Origin: Oryzias latipes
Taxonomy: Eukaryota; Chordata; Actinopteri; Beloniformes; Adrianichthyidae
Length of the DNA stretch: 64,000 bases
Assembly: GCF_002234675.1 (NCBI RefSeq)
Contig: NC_019866.2
Location: 18,955,311 to 19,019,310, forward strand
Direction: 5' to 3'
This document shows, piece after piece, positions 32,287 to 44,369 of this stretch (its first letter is position 1; every line of letters starts with the position of its first letter). A program made the translations under genes and the position numbers. The notes under the pieces were generated by a model, which was not told the origin of the DNA, made no database searches, and saw only the letters and a program-made list of their open reading frames with translations.

Positions 32287-32693
32287 AAGGCTTGCACAAT
32301 ATACCGCAAATTTATCGTTATCGCAAAATCAGGCTGTGCATTAAGCATAATGCAAAAGACAGAAAAAAGTGCAATAAATGGTTGCCTTAAATGTGCCTCA
32401 ACAATCTTATGGCAGCTTGAATTATTTAACGAATCAAATAAATCCCTTTATGCATTTGACCAATCGGATAGACCCTTTAACGCTGTTGACCAATCAGGTG
32501 GAGCCCTTTTATGTTAGATGTTCCCCTCCTATGTCGACGAGGGTCATTTGGAGCATAATTCTTAAACTGTTGCAATGAAATAGAAATGATGTTTTTGGTT
32601 GTTTCGCTATTTGTTTATATACCGCAAATTATATCGTTATCGCATTATTATTAACTCATATCGCATATCGCAAGTTTTCTGGAGCCCTAATAT
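32287..32693. mobile_element. Probable MITE with TATCGTTATCGCA-type ends
   Basis: The block begins aaggcttgcacaatatacc and ends with gcaagttttctggagccct, in rough inverted relation. The motif accgcaaattatatcgttat and relatives repeat near both ends. The interior (32420-32520) contains a degenerate direct repeat around gaccaatcggatagaccc and gaccaatcaggtggagccc. Confidence 0.55.
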
Positions 32694-33039
32694 ATAGACA
32701 CACACAGCACTACTGAGTATATTCATTAAAATGTCCTAAATTGTTTTTTAACAATTCTTATATAGATATTGTAAATACATTTAAGAAAACATAAATAAAT
32801 ATATTATCTATATCTTATTATATGTATTATTATACAGGAAACTATATAAGGTTTTCTTTAATATAAAGGATCAAATAAGGTGGACTTTTTTTTTTTTCAG
32901 AAGGGAGATTGCCCCCCTTCGAGGCGCCACTGCAAGTCACACCTTTGAATACAAATATGTATGTCTTTACATTTGTGCAGGATTTTTGTCAAATGTCAAA
33001 AATAACGAACTTAATGGAATAGTTTATTTTACCATCACG

Positions 33040-33560
33040 TCTGCAGCAGATGAAGCTCCGGGAGAGGCCAGAGGAGAAATCAAGCTGTCCGGTCCGGTCC
33101 GCAGGAGAGCGGACACAATGTGGCCTTTGACAGGGGAGCGGCGCCGGGAGCGGGGGCAAAGCCTCACAACCGCGGACCCCCCCGGAGATGGAGCCGCCAA
33201 CACAATTCCGGCTGCCTTTTTTGCTTTCTGTCATTTGTTAGCGAACTCAATAGGAGTTGGTGCCACATTGGTCACCAGAACTGAAGCCGATGACCACGGA
33301 GAGGCGCGCGCAGCCGCCACATGACAGAACCCGCGAATGTAAAGATGATCCGTTAGGTGGTGTTAATAAGACGGAACGGAAAAGCCTCACCTCCGTCTCC
33401 AATGCGCGCCGCGTCAGCTGAACCTGTCTGTGAGAGCAGCGGACTCGGAGAGCCGCTCTTCTTTTTTTTCCCCCCTCTCCAAAGATCGCGCGTAATCTCG
33501 CGAGATTGGTGGCTGAGGTCTCTGCAGCGAGAGCTCGGAAGAGAGGAAAACATTCACTTT
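33040..33560 (-). promoter_or_regulatory. CpG-rich block, probable chst12 promoter and first exon
   Basis: This is the only strongly CpG-rich unique stretch upstream of chst12. On the minus strand a good donor, GACGGAG followed by GTGAGG, lies at about 33392, suiting a non-coding first exon that splices to the acceptor at about 28706. The palindrome TCTCGCGAGA at 33496-33505, with an overlapping ATTGG (reverse CCAAT), sits at the expected core-promoter distance. It may be bidirectional. Confidence 0.5.
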
Positions 33561-33885
33561 TTCTGGGTCAACTCCAGCATAACGTGTCTCCGGTCTGAGA
33601 TGATTTATGTAGACAGTTTCAGCGCCCCCCTCCCGCAGAGACCGTGTGCTGATTATAGCCTCATTTTGCTTACCTGCAAAACCAAATGCCACTATCAGTG
33701 AGAGCAAGAGCAAGAAATGCAGCATTAAATGCTGTTTTCTTGATCTCTTCATTATATCTATCAACACTGAGATGAAAAGTAACGAGTTACATTTTCTATT
33801 AACTCTGCTTTCTATTAGTAATTTCACCTCAAATAACAAGTTTTGTGTGAGTGGCCAATTTCTAGATTTTATTTCAATGCTTATC

Positions 33886-34190
33886 CATCCGTCCACTCAT
33901 TCATTCGTCCATCCATTTGTTTATTTCCTGTACCCACAGAATACCTTTTGGGGTCACAGGCCATTTTCATTTTTTGGGCACATTGAAGGGTCTACAATCC
34001 CAAAATTTTGTGGGGCCACCTGTGTGCCCCATACAGATTTGCCCATTTTATTTTTTGCCTTTGTGCACCCACAAGTGGGACAGTTTCGGAATGGTGGAGA
34101 ACATGCACACAGAAAAGACCCAGCTGGAATTTGAATCAGGGCCTACTTTTTGTGAGACAAGAGTGCAATCCACCACCGTGTGCAGCCCTT
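33886..34190. repeat. Fish interspersed repeat fragment
   Basis: The block starts with ccatccgtccactcattcat and runs into gggtcacaggcc and related text. A clearly related block is at about 52020-52260 (gaatttgaatcagg and gcaagagtgcaa type phrases occur in both). It is not coding. Confidence 0.5.
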
Positions 34191-35339
34191 CAATGTATAA
34201 AAAAAATCCGAAATTGCACATAAATTATTGTCTACTTGGTGCCTTTAGAATGATTTGGAACATTTGCTTTACCAGTATTAATTTTACTTTAGTTCAAATT
34301 TTACAATTTACTTTGCCTCAAGTTAATGCCAATTGGAGACGGTACAATAATTTTTCCAAAGCGTGATTGTAAATAATTACAAGATGATGTGTTCACGCTT
34401 ATCCGTGCAGATGAGATTATGCAGCTTCCCTCTGTCCCATCTGGCCAGACGAACATGCACACGTGTCTATGAAGGAAAAGGACAGGCCGTCTGCACAATG
34501 GTTTAATGCTGGTGTTTTGTGCTGCGGCCCATCTGTGTCACAGCTGTTTCCAGATTTTCAGTAACAAGGCTTAATTAAAGCAGAAAATGACAAATTTTGA
34601 GATGAGTTCTTTTTATGCGGGAATCATTAGAAGGGGGCGGCCTAAATTGCTATCTAGTCTATGCAATCCCCTCAGCTCCATCTTTTAAATGGATTCCTAG
34701 ATGTTTTTAGAACAGAAGACATTTAATAATGTATTAAACCAATATAGGTAAAAAAAAACAACATTTCTTTAAAGTTATTTAACATTTTCTGTTGTCGATC
34801 TGGAGCTCAAATTGGGTCGTTTGAAGATAAAACTGGAGGTCCTGCCTCCATAATGGCATTGGGTCTGTCAGCTCCCAATGCTGCCTTCCCTCAGATGTCA
34901 CCACTTTTGGTCTTGCTGGCAGTGTGGGATACCACTCAGTGTGGCGAGTTACTTCTGCCCTGCACTCCCCTCTCATGTCTAACATGAATGCCATCTCAGG
35001 TTAGTTCTATTCTTTCACAGAACATACATGATGGAAATATGGAGACTTTGATCAAAAGTATTTAAGTGCTCAATATTTTTGATGTTGTAACCAGTTGGAT
35101 AGTGTAGCTGGCTGGGTGTAAGTATGACATGTAGGAAACCTGAGTTCATCTGGATCCCATCTGGGTCTCCCCTGTGCCTTGAAAACTCACGGTTGTGTCA
35201 GGAAGGGCATTCGGCATAAAAACCCTCTGCCTGAGTGTATTTGTGTATGTTGATATTAAGTCTGTAGTGTATGTACTAAGATTGGAATGCAATTAAAATG
35301 TGTGGTTGCTTTCACCAATGAATCCTACATGTCTAAAGC

Positions 35340-36600
35340 AAATAAAGCCTGATGGGGGGGGGTCTAGCTACAGGAACCTCCCCCAGCTCCGGTTGAGCTG
35401 ACGGGAGGAACCCGGGGAACAGGCAGGCCAGTCAGGACAGCCCCAATCCACCCCCAGAACCAGAGGCGACATAGGCCCAGCCCTGAACACATGCAGGCAC
35501 CCAACCCAGGTCAGGCGCAGCCCCGAGCAGCCAGGGCTGTGGTGGACATGTTTGGCCGATCAGACTCCACCGTTGAAGAATGGAGGATTCTGTATGGCCC
35601 AGTCCACCAATTTTAAATGCACCTCTTTAGTACGCACAAACGCACAGCAAAAGGGGAATGATCACGTTGTTTCCTGTCTCCTGCTCCCCAGACTGGGTGG
35701 ACCAGGCCAGTGGCTGCTGACGGGGCATTGGTGGTGTCCCTTGGGTTCCTGCGCCCCTAACCTTGCAGCTCTTTTTACAAGTGTTGAGGGGTCCATAAGA
35801 TCTGAGCTGGGTGGACCGTATCCCCCAAGGAGCGGGTAGGGTCCCTTTTCTGGACACACCAGGGCCCCCCTCAATTTTTCCATTGCTGCTCACAGCAACT
35901 GGAGCCTGGTCTTCGGGCTCACCGTCCTCTGGCCCTGTCTGGGTCCTCTGCTGGATTCCGGTGTCTGCCTTCCGAGTCGGGAGGTTTCTGCCGCTTCCCC
36001 TAGTTTCTGCTGGGTGGGGCTGGCGGGCAGGTTGCCTGTGTGTGCAGTGCGGACTGGCCATGGATGGTCACAGCCTGCCTCTGGGGGTGGGACAGATGGG
36101 GGCTCATGTCTCCCGGGCAGTGGCGTGCCTGTCATCTGGGCACCGGTGTAGATCTCGTGTGTTTGGGAGATTGGGTCTGGGCCTGGAGTGCCTTGGGGTG
36201 GGGGAGGTTCCTGTCCTGACGAGGGCTACGTGTCTGCACACTCTGTGTTTCTCCTATTCTTCCGCCGGGTCTAGTCCTCCAAGTCCGTCACTGTGGTGGG
36301 GGTCCGGTGCGCGTGAGGGTGGTTGTTCCTAGGTCATTGTCTGACGGTTGTTTGCATACTATTTGTTGGTGTGTATAGCTGTGTTTATGTGAGAACTAAG
36401 TCATGCAATACACAGTACTTATGACACTCTTATGTTATGACTCTATATTATCGACTGCTCCCTCACCCTCTCTATCTCCCCCATCTTAACCCCTTACCCC
36501 CAATGTCTAACTTTCCAACTCTCACTTTCTTCTTCTTTTTTTCCGTTCGGTCCAACGAGGAATGCACATAAACATTATTATTATAAATAAAGTTTAGCCT
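35340..36600. repeat. GC-rich unclassified interspersed repeat
   Basis: An abrupt GC-rich block in AT-rich DNA. It runs from gatggggggggg near 35352 to a tail ending gaataaagtt-like bases (ataaataaagtttagcc, about 36583-36599), followed by an ordinary flank. A poly-pyrimidine stretch and the AATAAAG tail resemble the end of a retroposed sequence. Long frames in it lack any known domain. Confidence 0.45.
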
Positions 36601-37033
36601 CAAATACAAAAGGGGTTTATACAAATATACACTTCGTTTGTCTGAAGATTCATAAACCCCTATTGTTACAGTAACATCTGACTAAGACAAGAGGCCTTAA
36701 GCTCTGTAAGCTCTGACCTGCTTGCTCAGCTGTTGGACAGGACAAGTTATGAAAAATAATAATAAAAATATAAAATAAAAACTCTCTGCCTGACCACCTG
36801 CACAAATCAGAGAAAGCTAATTTGCTGTGGCGATCACAAACGAGATAAGCCAAAAGATAAACAATCACATAGCTATAAAAAAGTTAGGCGTCATCCACTA
36901 GAGGGTAGTATGATTTTGATCAAGATCAAAAATAGTTGTCAGCTTCCTGTGATGGAAAAAAAAAAGTTATTTAAAGCTATTACATTTTTTATTTGTTTTA
37001 TCTGAAACACACATTTACAAAATATACAATGCA

Positions 37034-37039
37034 TTTATT
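37034..37039 (-). terminator. Candidate card11 polyadenylation signal
   Basis: AATAAA on the minus strand lies about 104 bases beyond the card11 stop codon. Confidence 0.6.
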
Positions 37040-37142
37040 CAAAAAGAAATCAGTGTCTATGAGTGTATGTTTTTCTAAGGCTGACTATAAATATGAGATG
37101 ATGACTGGTGTACACAGTTTATAGTTCTTAGGGCCACATCCA

Positions 37143-40100
37143 CTACAGGAGATCCTGCTCAACCCAGACAGTCTTCCTTTGCTCCTCCATGATTCGGTCC
37201 TTGATGACCCGGATCAGGTCGTCCGTCCCCGTCCAAGATTCGGGCTCCAGGGTGGCGTAGAGGCAAGGCAGGCCCTCCAGCTCTTTCTGTTTAGCCCGAC
37301 ATGACCTCAGAAACTCCTCCTCCGACTCCACACGCACAGGCAGCTTCCTGTGTGGACAGGAAACAGGAAGGAAGCAGCATTGCTGTGGTGACTGTCGTAA
37401 CGTTTGGAAATCTATCTCTGAACAAATCCTTTCAAAGCTCTGCAGCAGGGGTCTACAGACATTGTTTTTAGCAAAGTGGTTTTTGTAAGCAGGGTGATCC
37501 TGCTTACACAAGTGATGAGATGAGAGAATTTTATTTATAATAAGGCATACTAGTGTAAAAGCTGTATTCTGAGGATGAAAAAAAACAAGATTATATCAAG
37601 CTAAACACTGATCCTGAAGCATTTGAGGCACCTCCTGCTTGAACCTTTAGGTTAAAGGATGCATTTGAAAAGCAAATTGTGTCATGCAGCTGTGTACTTT
37701 CTGTTGAAGTGTAAATAATGAGTTTGGATAAGCCTACCTGAGCCTTTTGATATTTTTCTCACTAATCTTGACGTAAATGATGATCGGATAGATATCTCTC
37801 CGTAGGAGATCCTTGACGCAGCTCAGCTCAGCCTCCAGCAGGCAGTGTTTCCCCTGATGAAGAACAGAAAACAACCTGAAAGAGGCAGATATGGCACTGC
37901 AAATTGCAAACTAAGAAAGATGTGACTTTTCTGCAGAAGTTGGTCGTTTGTTCACAGCGTTTCGCACACATTTTTCACCCAAAAAAAAGACATGGCTTTC
38001 TAAATTTCCTAAACAGGGTAACACATTCAAGATTTAAAAGCAGCAGTTTGTTTTATGCAGGTCTAATATACCACTCAATGTCTTTTTTATATCTGGTTAA
38101 GTTTGGAGGAAAACGTCTGTTGTACATGAATTAAAAGTCACTTTTGCTTTTATGAGATTACCTTCTCCAGCTTTACGCTCACTTTTACTAAATTAAAAAA
38201 ACTATTAGTGAAAATTATAATTAGCACATTGATGATGATAAAAATTTAAACTAGGGAAACCCGCTTTAAAACTGGAATTCAGTGAATCCTCCTTACTTTG
38301 CAGAATCTTTGAGCGTTTGCAAGTTTGAACTTGTCTGTAACTGCACATTGCTCAAGGAAGATTTACAATTTCTTTCCTCAGAACCCCCTTCAAAAGTTTA
38401 TGCAAGCTGAACCGTTGGTACAAACCTGCAGAAATATAAATAGCATGTGATTGGATGCGGCAAAGCATACACCTACTTTGGCAGCAACAGCCTCTATGTT
38501 TTCTCTCGTGATGCATTCAAATGTCGCTTGTTTTTCTTTGTAGTGAATGAAAGGCTCCACGTTCTGTTTCAGATGAAACTCCTCTTTGGACAGGGTATCT
38601 GCACAAGCACACAAAAATGAACTGTACTCATTTGTTACCATGAGGAACAGAAACCTGAGGTTTTCACCCAAAGGAACTCAAACGAAACTTTAGTCACACA
38701 TCTTAGCTTGCCAGATGTTCAGCTTCTTATGACAGCAGGAACACACACTTTTGTACCAGGAGCACATGGTTTGCCATAATTTAAGGATGTTAATCTCTAA
38801 GGAAGGATTTACCTGATTTGTAGGAGTGTCTCAAATATCTGGGTCACTGTCATCATGGTTAGTCAGTTTGGCCATCTGCCATCACTCGGTCTCCATGGTA
38901 ACATTGTAACATATCCATGATAAGGCTGTTTACTGCCTAATCTGAATACTTGAGTTGCATTTGTCTCAGAAACTGGATTATCCAAATTTGTCACAAGGAA
39001 CTTCTCCTGATATTTCAGTTGTAACATGGAAAGTTGGACTAATATGTTTGCAAAGTCATTTAAAAATTCAAACCAAAAAAGCCATTCTATCCAATGAATG
39101 TGGTCACACCAGACATAAAGAGTTTGAGGTGCCCCATAGTCATGTATTGTCTTTCTACACATTGTAGTGACGGAATCGTATTTTATTAACAGGATCAAGC
39201 AGACAGGAAGTCTCTTTACAGAACAAATAGACAATGGAGATGAGAAGGCATTCCTCTTGCTTAACAAAACCTGCATGTTTTGGCTTATAAATTCTGGACA
39301 ACCCTTGGAAATGCCATCATTTTATCTATGGTCATTTAAAGACAGTTTGATTGTCAAACAGAACTAAACAGGTGTGTGATGCACAATTATGCTATAAGTC
39401 TTGGCTACATGTACATGCCAACAAGGAATGCTATGTGTGTGCCACCATTGTATGCTACATGTGTGGGCCACCATTATATGTTACATGTGTGGGCCACCAT
39501 TGTATGCTACAGGTTTTGACATATGGCATTGAATCCCACTTAATGGTCCCAAAGCATCTCCTTTGTCTTTCTCTTCTTCTCCTCTTCTGATTTTAGGTTG
39601 CAATCTTCCTCTTTAACAATCTTCCCTGCATTGTTCTTTTTTTATTACGTTTTCTAATAAAAATTATAATATAAATTATTATTATCATTTTTCACTTCTA
39701 CCGTTGCATTCCGTTTTATCTTGAACAATCAATCACAACAGTGTTGAGAAAACTGTATGAATCATTTCTGGTTTTTCTTGTCCTTTTGCAAACTGACCAA
39801 CCTCCAACTTGCACAGACAAATGCCTACTTGACTGTGAATGAAGTGTCCCCAGAAAACAAATCAAACGCACCCCGTAAGACGTACATGCTCAACGCAAAT
39901 GGGGGAGAGAGGGACGTAAATCACATTCCATAGAGATAACAAGACACTAAAAACCACACAGACACTAAAATGATGAGATAAAGTGCTGCCTAGTTCACAG
40001 CTTTGGTGGCATCAGCTCACAGCTGCTTTTGAATGTGTGTTAAAGTAGCAAAGACACAGCTGATCTCCTTCTAGCCGGCATTGCGTTCTATCACCGCATC

Positions 40101-43100
40101 TTTTCATCCCTGGGTCTGTGCCCCTTGTGTATCCTGTGTGGGTATCAAACGCATATGCTACAAAAGTTCACTTCAAGTGTACACTATAAGTGTATGCCAC
40201 AAGTGTCCGTATTAGAAGATGCTATTTTTCTATAACACTCCATTTGGAAGGCTAAATGTAAGGGTAGATGAGAAGCCATAGGGGTAGGGGAAGAATTCGG
40301 CCGTCACTGACTGCTGCAGATCTTTGCATTGTATGCTACAGGCATACAGTACTGGTGTACGTTACATCTGTACGCAACAGCAAGTATTTTTTTCAACGTG
40401 TTTTCTACAAGTGTAAATGCAAAAAACATCAAAAAAATATGATCACTGGTTTAAGTTGAGACTTAAAAGTTAATTGAAGAGTAGGTTAGCTTTAACCAGA
40501 GTAGAAATCTATTCTACACTGCACATGCTGCGTTTTTTGAGAAATAAAGTATGAGTTGTTGGTTTTCTGATTGTTGTCAGAAACTGACCTGGTTTGCAGA
40601 TGTTAAATTCCATGGCTGCTCCCATGTTAAGAATTTTCTGGATAATGGTTTTGGCTAAAGTGGCAGGAGCGAACAGGACAGGCCGTCTTCGTTGGGTCCG
40701 CTGAAGGGTGACAGGACTGTATGGAATCAGGTTCAACCCTCTGCTCAGTTTGTTGTCTAGGTCAGCAGCATCTATAAAGAAATTTCACACCCAGGGAGAC
40801 AACGTTAAAATTGGTTGGTCCTTAAAAAAACGTGTTACCGTTAAAATCTTTTCGTTTAACAGGTTTTATCTCCCTAATATATTAGCACCTGGTATGTTAT
40901 GAGCCTGGAGGATCCCTGTGCTGCTAATCTATGGAGACATTCTGTCATTCTTGTCAAAGCATGTTAAGCCTCTGCTTTAGAAGGGATTTGCTGTGCTTAT
41001 TCTTTCTAAAAAAAATCCCCAGATCATTGCATTGGAATTGTTCACCATTTTAGATATACAATAATAAGAAACAAAATCAAATCTTTAATCTAAGTTAAAC
41101 CAAAACAAATTCAATGTGGTATCTTCTGAAACCTAAAAATTTTGCCCAAGTAGCATCTGTCTTCCTGACTGAAATGCTAGTTTTGTCCATCAAAAATCAT
41201 GAAAAATGACACTGATGTGCATTTCTAGGATAGAAATCTGGAAACACTTCTCCAAATAGAAAAGTGTATCCAAACACGTAACAAATAACAAACTACTAAA
41301 TCTCCCATTTTTTCATCAATGGCCAAATGTTATCCCGCATAGATCTCTCTTTACATCAGTCAATTTTCTCTTTGAGTCCTGGGTTCTTTAAATACCATAT
41401 TTTCCACACTATAGGGCGCACAGGATTATAAGGTGCATTGTCAATGAATTATCTATTTTCAAACATATGTCATACATAAGGCGTACTGAACTATCAGGCG
41501 CATTAAGCAAGACAAATAAGTCAGCGTTAAGTCTGTTTGTCAAAAAAAAAACATTGATCCCACTAAAACAAATCTGACTATGTTAACTCACAACCTTGCT
41601 AGTAAGACAAAAAAAACACTCCTACATCGCTGCACATTAACCCCATTAGAGTGTTCACAATAACACCCAACCTTGTTTGCATACAAAAACAGACCACCAT
41701 TTTGATATAGCACCGTGTGCCTCTCAAAATATCTCACCTAAGTAAACACAACCACACTTAATCCATATAATAGGGGTTGTGGATCATAAGGCAAACTGTG
41801 TTTAAAAAAAAAAAAAACAGAACGCTTTATACTGGGGAAAACTAAATTTCTCTACAACTTAGCAAACACAAAAAAATATGCTTGTAAAATTAGTTTTTGA
41901 CCTAATAAACTCTCTCGTTTGCGCTTTTAGAACCTTTAACATGCAAAATCCATTTTTTTCAGCTTTTAAGTGAGTTATAATGTTCATTCCTCACAAATCG
42001 AAACCCCAAATCGGTATTTAGGACTAGGGATGCCACAATTCTGAGTATTCCTCTAAAGACCTGGGCTCTGAGCACCAGCCCCAAACCCATGAAAACATGC
42101 AAGTTCTCGCATTGTGACGTAGATAAGTGAGAACTGGCGCTTCCAGGAACAGTCTGCGCTGGCAGCAGCGCCCCCAGGCTAACACACACACCCACAAAAT
42201 GCTTTCAATTTATATGCACATCCATCTCTGCAAAAGTTTGGATGTTGTTTGTTTTCGTGGGCGAGACACAGACACGCTGCGGAGGCCGGCTCTAGGATGA
42301 CATCAAGAAATGGGCGGCACCCACATGGAGCGAAAGGCGCAACCTCAGATATTGAGTTGTTTTACTTCCGGATTGGAAAAAAGCTCAGGAAAATAACTAA
42401 TATTTAATATAAAAAATGTTATTATGAGTTCCAAAGGTAATGTATTACCATATCCAGTACATAGATATTTTTTCCTACAAAAGGCTTAAGAAAAGCATGG
42501 CCCTGTAAAAGAGGGAAACCTGTTTTCTACCTGGTTTGGTTTCATTTGTTATAACTTGAGGTTTTATTTTTTTCATACATTTTGCTCTTTTGTTATTTCG
42601 TTTGGTAATCAAAGCAATGGTAAAGACATTACAGTCTACCAGTAAATGTAATTTTTTTAACATTTCAAACACTCTTGCTCTGTTTACTTCAAAAGACATT
42701 TTTGCTTTGCTTTCATCTTATTCTTCAAACAGCTTTCTTCTACCTCCACCGAGACTTCAACCCCCTTCTAGCTCTCACATTTTATTTTTAGAAATCTTTC
42801 ATTTTCTATGTGTGATCCTCTGGTTTTTTAGAGCACAAGTCTTAACTCCCACACAAACAAAGCTTTCATTTTTTCTTTGTCATCTAAAACTTTTTCTGCC
42901 TCCTGGAGAGATCCATCTATTTTTCACTAATTTGATAAGAGTTTTTCTCCTTTGTCTTTCTAATGAATTCATCAGCCTACAGAGCATCAGCCATGAATTA
43001 ATAAAACAATAACACAGCTTAACAAAAGCTTAACATAAATATTTCTAGTCAGCCTTCAGAAAAATGTTATATGGTAGATGTAAGTAATACTGATGTTACA

Positions 43101-44369
43101 AAATAAAAACAGATTTTCTGAGAACTTTAATCAAACTAGGAAGTGGCTACTTCTGCAGTTCCTCAAAGAACCACCAGAGGCAGGTTTCAAAACCTTCCAG
43201 TAAACCACTGTGTTAAATAAGGTTCAGAGCAGAATAACACACAAAAAATACACTTGTGCTCTGCCTGGTCAAAAAACACTTCTTAATATTTGGTGCTTTT
43301 ATTTGCAGCTCTAGGGGCAGCAGGGAGGGAGGGGATTATCTTTCAATTATAAGAAATCAAGGCAGATTGGGTGATTGGGTGAAGGTTGCAGTCTTGGGTG
43401 GCCTAAAAAAAACAGAATCTCTATGGTCTTTCTTGATTGACAGTTCTCCAATTGTTGAGTGAATAGGAGTTACTCTGTATGTTCATGCCACTTTTTTAGC
43501 CCTTGTGCTATCCTAGGCACTTTAACATTGGAAGTTGGGTCATCTAGACCCCTGAACTTTTTTCTTCAATGATTTGTAAACTTCACTGGTGTCCATGGAT
43601 TACATGAAATCCTCTTCACCGTTATCCACCTTTGTCATGGTAGGGAGAACACGTCAATGTAAGGGTGGGGTCATAGGATAGCACAAGGGTTAGGCATTCA
43701 TGTTCATCATTTAGAATCCTACAGGTAACATCAGAGACAATTGGTTCCGTTAATATATGAATTAGTCTATAAATACAACATAGTTGCCACCTTAAAATAA
43801 ATTATTAAAGAAATCTTGACCATCAAACAGTAAGAAGAAGAATATATTTATTTCCCTTTAAGCTTCTCTCAGTTTGACATAAATATCTGAATATCTGAAT
43901 TTATGCTAGGCTTTGTGGTTCCAGACTTTTGATTTTGATTTTTTTATGTCCTAGTAGGTCCTAAACAGGAATGCAATGATTTATCTGAGAATCGTGGCAT
44001 CCCTAGTCCTAAAATCAAACCAAGGTCCGTCATTCCCCTTACATCCATGAAAAGCATTGTTTCTATGCTCACCTTCAGGCCTGAGCATCTCCAGTTCTTG
44101 TCTTGGTAGTAATGAGCTGCCAGAGTTGACAATCCTCACGCGTTCATTGCTGTTCATTCGTTTGTATTTGATGTCCACCCTGCCGACGAACTAGAAACCC
44201 AAGAAACCCACAAGAAATGGCACATCAGGGCTCAGATTGACTCATGAGAGTGGGATTGGTTTTCTTTAAATACCTGCAGAATCTGACTGAGGAAAATGCT
44301 CGCTCTGGACAAGCGTGGACTGGCTTTGGGATCGAGAGACGAGCTTGTTTCTTCTGGCGCTAAAGTGTT
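37143..44369 (-). CDS. card11: card11 exons for the hook and guanylate-kinase domain
   Basis: Six exons (44369-44274, 44190-44073, 40771-40589, 38598-38477, 37853-37738, 37347-37143) encode the SH3-GUK connector and the GUK domain: [64 protein letters not shown] and [14 protein letters not shown] before the TAG. The GUK of CARMA proteins is thought to be catalytically inactive. Confidence 0.95.

Noticed and set aside
33646-34366. Open frames of 149-162 residues
   Set aside because: They run across an interspersed repeat (33886-34190), have no domain, and occur in two frames at once.
35627-36332. A 173-residue plus-strand and a 144-residue minus-strand frame in the GC-rich block
   Set aside because: Low-complexity composition, no domain, open on both strands as expected from GC bias.
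39427-39512. CRISPR array
   Set aside because: The repeats are contiguous without spacers and this is a vertebrate nuclear locus.
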